From an uncultured Lachnospiraceae bacterium (lineage in GTDB: Bacteria > Bacillota > Clostridia > Lachnospirales > Lachnospiraceae): 5,775 bases of DNA. This document shows positions 1-3,731 of this stretch, in pieces; position 1 is the stretch's first letter; each line of letters opens with the position of its first letter. The DNA is taken from the NCBI GenBank assembly GCA_946630645.1, contig CAMOZD010000091.1, positions 1-5,775 of the forward strand, read 5' to 3'. The position numbers and the translations under genes are program-made. Under the pieces are notes generated by a model that was given only the letters and a program-made list of their open reading frames with translations, was not told the DNA's origin and did no database searches.

Positions 1-1
1 G

Positions 2-355
2 ATTCTATTGTATCCCGCCTATGTGATCCAGGATGATGCCGAAAATTACCTGAAGGCCCATGGAAGTTTTCCGGACCACTACCATCAATGGGATTGCACA
101 TTGGGAAAGATTTATGGGGAAGACTCCCTTTCCCAGGACATTTACCAGGTTATCAGCAGATTTCCGGGAAAGGTATTAATCGTTCATGGCGACCAGGACC
201 AGATTGTTCCCATCTCTTATTCCAGAAAAGCTTTGAAATATTTCCCAAAAGCCAGGCTTCATGTCATGGAAGGTGCCGGTCATGGCTTTGAAGGTAAGGA
301 CCGGGAGATTATGAAGAAGGAGGCCCTGGCTTTTCTGGAGGAGGTTCTGCCATGA
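2..355 (+). CDS. Alpha/beta hydrolase, C-terminal part (5' end outside window)
   Basis: The reading frame is open from the left edge to a TGA at 353-355, giving 117 visible residues; the true start lies upstream. Two hallmarks of the alpha/beta hydrolase C-terminal half are visible. The first is HGDQDQIVP, in which Asp66 of the fragment (197-199) fits the acid of the catalytic triad. The second is GAGHGF, in which His94 (281-283) fits the catalytic histidine. The nucleophile-elbow serine must lie upstream. The spacing and the 'G-D-x-D-x-x-V-P' pattern are typical of serine esterases and acylglycerol lipase-like enzymes of the cytoplasm. The substrate cannot be told from this piece. The stop overlaps the ogt start in ATGA, so the two are probably translationally coupled. 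A TTG at 8 is not a convincing start, because no ribosome binding site can be seen and the homologous core extends further upstream. Confidence 0.85.
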   Translation: MLLYPAYVIQDDAENYLKAHGSFPDHYHQWDCTLGKIYGEDSLSQDIYQVISRFPGKVLIVHGDQDQIVPISYSRKALKYFPKARLHVMEGAGHGFEGKDREIMKKEALAFLEEVLP

Positions 356-1014
356 GGGAAAAAAAGGGAGACAAGCAGGCGGAACAGCAAGCAGAGAAAG
401 TGAAACTAAAGCAGGCAGAGAAGCGGACAGAAAAGCGGACAGAAAAGCAGGCAGAAAAGCAGGCAGAAAAGCAGGCAGAGAAGTCCAGGACGGACTACAT
501 CAGCCACTTAGATTATATCAATCACTACGATTCTCCTCTCGGTGGAATCACTTTGGCCTCCGACGGAGATAAGCTGACTGGTCTATGGTTCGACGGTCAG
601 AAATATTATGGCTTTGGCATGAAAGCAGACTATGAAGAAAAAGATCTGCCGGTTTTTGATCAGACAAAAAGATGGCTGGATATTTATTTTCAAGGAAGAG
701 TTCCCGATTTCATGCCAGCTTTGGAACTGAGGGGGACGGATTTCAGGAAGAGGGTCTGGCAGATCCTTTTGACTATTTCCTATGGGGAGACCATGACCTA
801 TGGCCAGATTGCGGAGATCCTGGCGCGCGGGATGGGCCTGAAAAGCATGTCGGCCCAGGCTGTGGGCGGGGCCGTCAGCCATAATCCCTTATCTATCATA
901 GTTCCCTGTCACCGTGTCCTGGGTTCCGATGGAAGTCTGACCGGTTATGCCGGTGGCCTCGACAAAAAGATAAGGCTCCTGGAACTGGAGCAGGTAAAAT
1001 TTAAAAAAGATTAA
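352..1014 (+). CDS. ogt: Methylated-DNA--[protein]-cysteine S-methyltransferase with a repetitive charged N-terminal tail
   Basis: This 220-residue protein belongs to the Ogt/MGMT family, suicide enzymes that move the methyl group from O6-methylguanine (and O4-methylthymine) in DNA onto their own cysteine. The active-site motif PCHRV is present with acceptor Cys186 (codon at 907-909). It is preceded by GGAVSHNPLSIIV, close to the family GGAVxxNPxxIIxPCHR, and followed by GSLTGYAGGLDKK. An N-terminal ribonuclease-like domain spans about 56-125 (YDSPLGGITLAS, then FDQTKRWLDIYFQG). The DNA-binding domain follows from about 128 (TDFRKRVW, then YGETMTYGQIA). Family members of this type are usually 155-180 residues long. 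The extra length is residues 1-45, a K/Q/A/E-rich tail made of tetrapeptide repeats (separate entry). The ATG at 352 overlaps the upstream TGA and is preceded by GGAGG at 338-342. A later start around residue 47 would give a normal-length enzyme, but no suitable ATG is there. No terminator follows before the next promoter. Confidence 0.95.
   Translation: MREKKGDKQAEQQAEKVKLKQAEKRTEKRTEKQAEKQAEKQAEKSRTDYISHLDYINHYDSPLGGITLASDGDKLTGLWFDGQKYYGFGMKADYEEKDLPVFDQTKRWLDIYFQGRVPDFMPALELRGTDFRKRVWQILLTISYGETMTYGQIAEILARGMGLKSMSAQAVGGAVSHNPLSIIVPCHRVLGSDGSLTGYAGGLDKKIRLLELEQVKFKKD
373..480 (+). repeat. In-frame 12-bp tandem repeat coding the K-Q-A-E tail of Ogt
   Basis: Nine 12-bp periods can be lined up in the ogt frame. 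The last six (409-480) are the cleanest: AAGCAGGCAGAG, twice AAGCGGACAGAA, twice AAGCAGGCAGAA, then AAGCAGGCAGAG. They encode KQAE or KRTE tetrapeptides. The first three (373-408) are degenerate (KQAE, QQAE, KVKL). Every unit is a multiple of three, so gain or loss of units keeps the gene in frame. The product would be a highly charged, probably helical or disordered tail. Confidence 0.9.
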
Positions 1015-1017
1015 ACA

Positions 1018-1032
1018 TGAGAACCGTTTTCA
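1018..1032 (+). promoter_or_regulatory. Fur/Zur-family-like operator, upstream box
   Basis: TGAGAACCGTTTTCA is a 15-bp imperfect palindrome with two 7-bp half-sites around one central base (TGAGAAC / TGAAAAC on the opposite strand, 6 of 7 equal). Fur-family operators commonly have this 7-1-7 layout with a TGAxAAx half-site. The box ends six bases before the -35 element of the downstream promoter, beginning only three bases after the ogt stop codon. Assignment to Zur rather than Fur or PerR rests on the ZnuA-like gene downstream and is inference. Confidence 0.65.
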
Positions 1033-1038
1033 AATACG

Positions 1039-1067
1039 TTGACATGGACTGTGGTCAATGCTATAAT
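1039..1067 (+). promoter_or_regulatory. Consensus sigma-A promoter of the putative zinc operon
   Basis: A perfect -35 hexamer TTGACA (1039-1044) is separated by 17 nt from a perfect -10 hexamer TATAAT (1062-1067). Transcription would begin near 1074, inside the downstream palindromic box, leaving a leader of about 85 nt before the ATG at 1160. A promoter this close to consensus would be strong when free, so control is probably by repression through the two flanking boxes. The leader contains the small palindrome GGAATATTATTCC (1114-1126). Confidence 0.9.
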
Positions 1068-1082
1068 TGAGAACGGTTTTCA
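1068..1082 (+). promoter_or_regulatory. Fur/Zur-family-like operator, downstream box over the start site
   Basis: TGAGAACGGTTTTCA has the same two half-sites as the box at 1018 and differs only in the central base (G instead of C). It starts directly after the -10 hexamer and covers the expected transcription start, where a bound repressor would block RNA polymerase. The centres of the two boxes (1025 and 1075) are 50 bp apart, close to five helical turns, so repressor dimers would sit on the same face of the DNA. Confidence 0.68.
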
Positions 1083-1159
1083 TATTTTGTTGTCATAGTA
1101 TTTGTGGAATGAGGGAATATTATTCCGTCATGGCAGTTTTCAGGAAGGAGGAGTTAGTA

Positions 1160-1486
1160 ATGAATCATATTATGGTTAACCATACCGGGCATGCTAAAAG
1201 CAGTAGAGTTACCGCAGGTCTGGCAGCCCTGGTCATGCTTGTTATTCTCCTATTATCCAATTTTTATATTGTAGCGGAAAGTGGCCATGAATGTTCGGGT
1301 CATCACTGTCCTGTCTGTGCATGCATCCTGCAATGCCGGCAGGCCTTGCGGCAGATTGGCAGCGGCGTGGTCAGTCTCTTTGAACCTTGTTTTTTCTCTT
1401 TTCTGGTTTTTTTGACAGCAGGAAATCATATTCTTTGCCTCTTTAAGGAGACTCTTGTCTCCCGGAAAATCCGTCTCAACAATTAA
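1160..1486 (+). CDS. Small membrane protein with a Cys/His cluster, putative zinc-operon component
   Basis: This is a 108-residue protein of no function I can name. The start at 1160 is chosen because GGAGGAG (1147-1153) lies just upstream. The longer frame back to a TTG at 1067 begins inside the -10 box and cannot be translated from this promoter. A first membrane segment spans about residues 19-39 (rich in L, V, I, A). Then comes a compact metal-site-like stretch, His43, Cys45, His48, His49, Cys50, Cys53, Cys55 and Cys59 (GHECSGHHCPVCACILQC). A second hydrophobic segment (about 72-95) holds Cys77, and a short basic tail ends the protein (SRKIRLNN). The cluster sits between the two segments, probably on one face of the membrane. 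It is the first gene after the box-flanked promoter and 173 nt ahead of the ZnuA-like gene. I recall similar small proteins beside zinc transport genes in Clostridia but cannot verify this. A role in zinc capture, delivery or sensing is inference. Confidence 0.8.
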   Translation: MNHIMVNHTGHAKSSRVTAGLAALVMLVILLLSNFYIVAESGHECSGHHCPVCACILQCRQALRQIGSGVVSLFEPCFFSFLVFLTAGNHILCLFKETLVSRKIRLNN

Positions 1487-1570
1487 AAAATCTCTGTCAG
1501 GGGCCAGACGGGTCTTTTCCAGGCAGATTGACTCAGGTTTACAGGTTTATGTTCTGCATAATTAAGAGAC

Positions 1571-1588
1571 CAGCCAGGCTGTTTTTTT
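1571..1588 (+). terminator. Weak hairpin plus T-run in the leader of the ZnuA-like gene (possible attenuator)
   Basis: CAGC (1571-1574) and GCTG (1578-1581) can form a 4-bp stem with a 3-nt loop, followed directly by seven T (1582-1588). The T-run is terminator-like but the stem is short, so at best this is a partial terminator that lowers transcription into the next gene. The rest of the 1487-1659 gap holds a tandem CAGGTTTA pair (1534-1549) and no convincing promoter; TTGACT at 1528-1533 has no properly spaced -10. Confidence 0.3.
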
Positions 1589-1659
1589 GTTTCAGGGAAG
1601 CGTAAAAAACGGAATCTTTCTATATCATGAGACATCTATCAGGACGGAGGTTAATCATT

Positions 1660-2742
1660 ATGAAAAAATATATTTCTATTATTATGACAGTTATCCTGTT
1701 GGCAGCCAGTCTTTGCGGCTGTGGTTCAGGAAAAGGTCAGGGTAAAAGTGGCAGTGGGCAGACTTCCATGGATCCAGGGAAAATTCAGATTGTTACTACT
1801 ATTTTCCCGGCATATGACTGGGTAACAAATGTTCTTGGTGACAGGAAGTCCGAGGCGGATGTTACCATGCTTCTTGACAATGGCGTAGACATCCACAGCT
1901 ATCAGCCTACGGCGGAAGATATCCTAAAGATAGCCACCTGCGACCTTTTCGTTTATGTGGGAGGAGAATCTGATGCCTGGGTGGAAGATGCCCTGCAGGA
2001 AGCGGCGAACAAAGACATGGTAGTGATCAATCTGATGGAGACCCTGGGGACTTCCATTAAAGAAGAAGAGATGGTCGAGGGCATGCAGGAGGAAGAGCAT
2101 GAACATGACCACGAGGAAGATGAAGGCCAGGAAGAAGATGAACACGAGCATGAGGAAGCTGAAGAGCACGAGGAAGATGGCCATGACCATGAAGAGGGCG
2201 AGATAGAATATGATGAGCATGTATGGCTTTCCCTGAACAATAGCCGTGTTCTCGTTGAAGCGATAGCTGAAGCTCTCGAATCTATCGATCCGGACCATTC
2301 CGACAGCTATAAGGAAAATGCTGCTGCATACACAGAGAAACTGACCGCCCTTGACAAGGATTATCAGGAAACGGTTTCTGCGGCTGCAGTAAAGACTCTG
2401 GTCTTCGGAGACCGGTTCCCCTTCCGTTATCTGGTGGATGATTACGGGCTTTCATACTATGCTGCCTTTGTGGGTTGTTCCGCAGAGACAGAGGCCAGCT
2501 TTGAGACCATTACTTTCCTTGCCGGAAAAATTGATGAGCTCTCTCTGCATAACGTGATGACCATAGAGGGAAGTGACCACAGGATTGCTCAAGCTATTAT
2601 AGAGAACACTAAAACAAAAGACCAGAAAATCCTGACGCTGGATTCCATGCAGTCCACAACTTCAAAGGACCTTGCAGATGGAGTCACTTATCTGTCTATT
2701 ATGGAAGGGAATCTGGCTGTTTTGAAAGAATCATTGCAGTAA
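1660..2742 (+). CDS. znuA: ZnuA-like metal-binding lipoprotein (cluster A-I substrate-binding protein) with His/acidic loop
   Basis: This 360-residue lipoprotein belongs to the ZnuA/AdcA/TroA family, which captures Zn(II) or Mn(II) outside the membrane and hands it to an ABC permease. The start at 1660 has GGAGG at 1646-1650; an upstream ATG at 1627 in the same frame lacks such a site and would spoil the signal peptide. The signal ends in the lipobox LCGC with lipidated Cys21. Family blocks follow: TTIFPAYDW (about 46), GVDIHSYQPTAEDIL with ligand-type His79, VGGESDAWVEDAL, then an insertion (about 135-184) with eight His and many Glu/Asp. Next come DEHVWLSL with ligand-type His187, and GCSAETEASFETI. 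The C-terminal lobe has IEGSD with Glu303 and LTLDSMQ with Asp328. The block that normally supplies the third ligand (H-x-A-F-x-Y) reads GDRFPFRYL, with Arg252 in the ligand position and Asp251 beside it. The gene lies between a Cys/His membrane protein and a second lipoprotein; no permease or ATPase gene follows. Zinc is favoured over manganese because of the His-rich loop. Confidence 0.92.
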   Translation: MKKYISIIMTVILLAASLCGCGSGKGQGKSGSGQTSMDPGKIQIVTTIFPAYDWVTNVLGDRKSEADVTMLLDNGVDIHSYQPTAEDILKIATCDLFVYVGGESDAWVEDALQEAANKDMVVINLMETLGTSIKEEEMVEGMQEEEHEHDHEEDEGQEEDEHEHEEAEEHEEDGHDHEEGEIEYDEHVWLSLNNSRVLVEAIAEALESIDPDHSDSYKENAAAYTEKLTALDKDYQETVSAAAVKTLVFGDRFPFRYLVDDYGLSYYAAFVGCSAETEASFETITFLAGKIDELSLHNVMTIEGSDHRIAQAIIENTKTKDQKILTLDSMQSTTSKDLADGVTYLSIMEGNLAVLKESLQ

Positions 2743-2794
2743 GCTGGAATATAAAGGATAGATAAACAGAGATCCCCATGGGAGGTATGTATTA

Positions 2795-3442
2795 ATGAGA
2801 AAATGTTTAACCTTGCTCTTATGTCTGCTGCTGGCTTTTGGTTTGGCAGGCTGTGGCGGCAGTGATCAGGGAGCAGGAAATAAAGTAAAAAAGTCTTCCG
2901 GTGTTGATGAGGTTCTGGAAGCCGGGGTGGAAGAGGAGGAAAAAAAGACAGAGTCAGAAGTATCCGATGATGGAAACCAGTCAGCTGTCGGGGATGATGA
3001 CAGTCAGGCTGTTGCTGATGAAAGCAGTCAGGCTCCTGCCGGTGAAAGCAGTCAGGGGGACCAGACTGACCAGACAGAACTTCAGGTCAATAATCCGGAT
3101 GTGATTGATGTTGATTTGACAACCCTCTCAAGTACCATGGTCTATTCTGAAGTCTATAATATGGTTACTACGCCTGACAATTATGTGGGGGAAACAGTGA
3201 AGATGAAAGGGACGGCAGCCAGTATACATGATGAATCCACTGGCAAGTACTATTATGCCTGTATTATCCAGGATGCCACGGCCTGCTGTTCCCAGGGCAT
3301 CGAATATGTCCTGGCTGATGCACAGGGGCCCCAGGACTACCCGGCTGACGGGGAGGAAATCACAGTGACGGGTATTTATGATACCTATGAGGAAGCAGAT
3401 ATGGTTTTCTGTACATTAAGGGATGCAAAACTTTTAAAGTGA
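2795..3442 (+). CDS. Lipoprotein with acidic linker and Cys-containing C-terminal domain, unknown function
   Basis: The start at 2795 has GGGAGG (2780-2785) 9 nt upstream. The 215-residue product begins with a clear lipoprotein signal ending in LAGC (Cys20), so it is anchored outside the membrane. Residues 21-100 are a low-complexity linker rich in E, D, S, Q and G, including two ESSQ units encoded by a 13-bp identity (3020-3032 and 3044-3056) spaced 24 bp. The folded part is about 103-215: it opens with VDLTTLSSTMVYSEVYNMV, followed by short beta-like runs (YVGETVKMKGTAAS, YYYACIIQD, EEITVTGIYDTY, MVFCTLRDA). This could be a small all-beta domain, perhaps OB-fold-like, in which Cys156, Cys164, Cys165 and Cys206 could bind metal or form disulfides. 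It follows the ZnuA-like gene by 52 nt and precedes a strong terminator, so it is probably the last gene of that operon. A role in metal handling is inferred from context only. Confidence 0.85.
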   Translation: MRKCLTLLLCLLLAFGLAGCGGSDQGAGNKVKKSSGVDEVLEAGVEEEEKKTESEVSDDGNQSAVGDDDSQAVADESSQAPAGESSQGDQTDQTELQVNNPDVIDVDLTTLSSTMVYSEVYNMVTTPDNYVGETVKMKGTAASIHDESTGKYYYACIIQDATACCSQGIEYVLADAQGPQDYPADGEEITVTGIYDTYEEADMVFCTLRDAKLLK

Positions 3443-3486
3443 CAGATTAGGTTAGAAGCAGGAGATTTAAGAATATATTAATAAAT

Positions 3487-3570
3487 AAAGCGGAGTTCAT
3501 GTGCCGGTCATTTTTATCCAGACTTAACATTGAGGCCTGGAAACCGGCCTGTGGACTCCGCTTTTATTAT
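3487..3570 (+). terminator. Long hairpin terminator closing the zinc-type operon, possibly bidirectional
   Basis: Bases 3487-3508 pair with 3543-3564 as a 22-position stem with three G-U wobbles and one mismatch (3502/3549); the outer ten pairs (AAAGCGGAGT with ACTCCGCTTT) are perfect. The 34-nt loop can form an inner 5-bp stem, TCCAG (3517-3521) with CTGGA (3537-3541). TTTATTATTG follows on the + strand, and the mirror-image AT-rich flank before the left arm gives a U-rich tail on the - strand. It starts 44 nt after the lipoprotein stop. The stem is longer than a usual intrinsic terminator. Confidence 0.75.
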
Positions 3571-3634
3571 TGTTGTTATATTTTTATAATACTAGATATT
3601 ATGTCACTTTTGGAGATGACTAGGGCTTTATATC

Positions 3635-3659
3635 TTTGTCATTTTTACATTATGACAAA
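3635..3659 (+). promoter_or_regulatory. Inverted repeat in the mtlR leader, possible operator
   Basis: TTTGTCAT (3635-3642) and ATGACAAA (3652-3659) are perfect 8-bp inverted repeats separated by 9 nt in the AT-rich stretch between the terminator and the PRD regulator. Such a site could bind a dimeric regulator, perhaps the product of the gene itself. It is also compatible with chance in an AT-rich region. No binding protein can be named. Confidence 0.35.
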
Positions 3660-3699
3660 ACTGTTATATCCTTTTATTTTATTTCAAAAGAATATTCTT

Positions 3700-3705
3700 T
3701 ATAAT
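3700..3705 (+). promoter_or_regulatory. Candidate -10 element for the PRD regulator gene
   Basis: TATAAT at 3700-3705 is a perfect -10 hexamer located 27 nt before the start codon. At 17 nt upstream the sequence is TTTTAT (3677-3682), a poor -35, so the promoter would be weak or activator-dependent. In this AT-rich stretch (3565-3731) a TATAAT can arise by chance. Confidence 0.35.
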
Positions 3706-3731
3706 AAAAACTACAGAGGAGGAAATATGGA

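Noticed and set aside
583..882. 99-residue - strand and 70-residue + strand frames inside ogt
   Set aside because: They are shadows of the ogt coding sequence, which contains the full PCHRV-type active-site region.
1018..1082. The palindromes as catabolite-repression (CcpA, cre) sites
   Set aside because: A cre site is 14 bp with a central CG; these boxes are odd-length with a single central base, and neither fits the cre pattern at all fixed positions in any register. The 7-1-7 symmetry and zinc-type genes fit Fur-family control better.
1067..1159. 31-residue N-terminal extension of the small membrane protein
   Set aside because: The TTG start overlaps the -10 hexamer and lies upstream of the expected transcript start. 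In-frame ATGs at 1109 and 1130 lack ribosome binding sites, whereas 1160 has a strong one.
1924..2298. Two - strand frames of 124 and 95 residues (rich in Phe/Leu/Met or Ser/Cys)
   Set aside because: They are antisense readings of the purine-rich His/Glu codons of the ZnuA-like loop.
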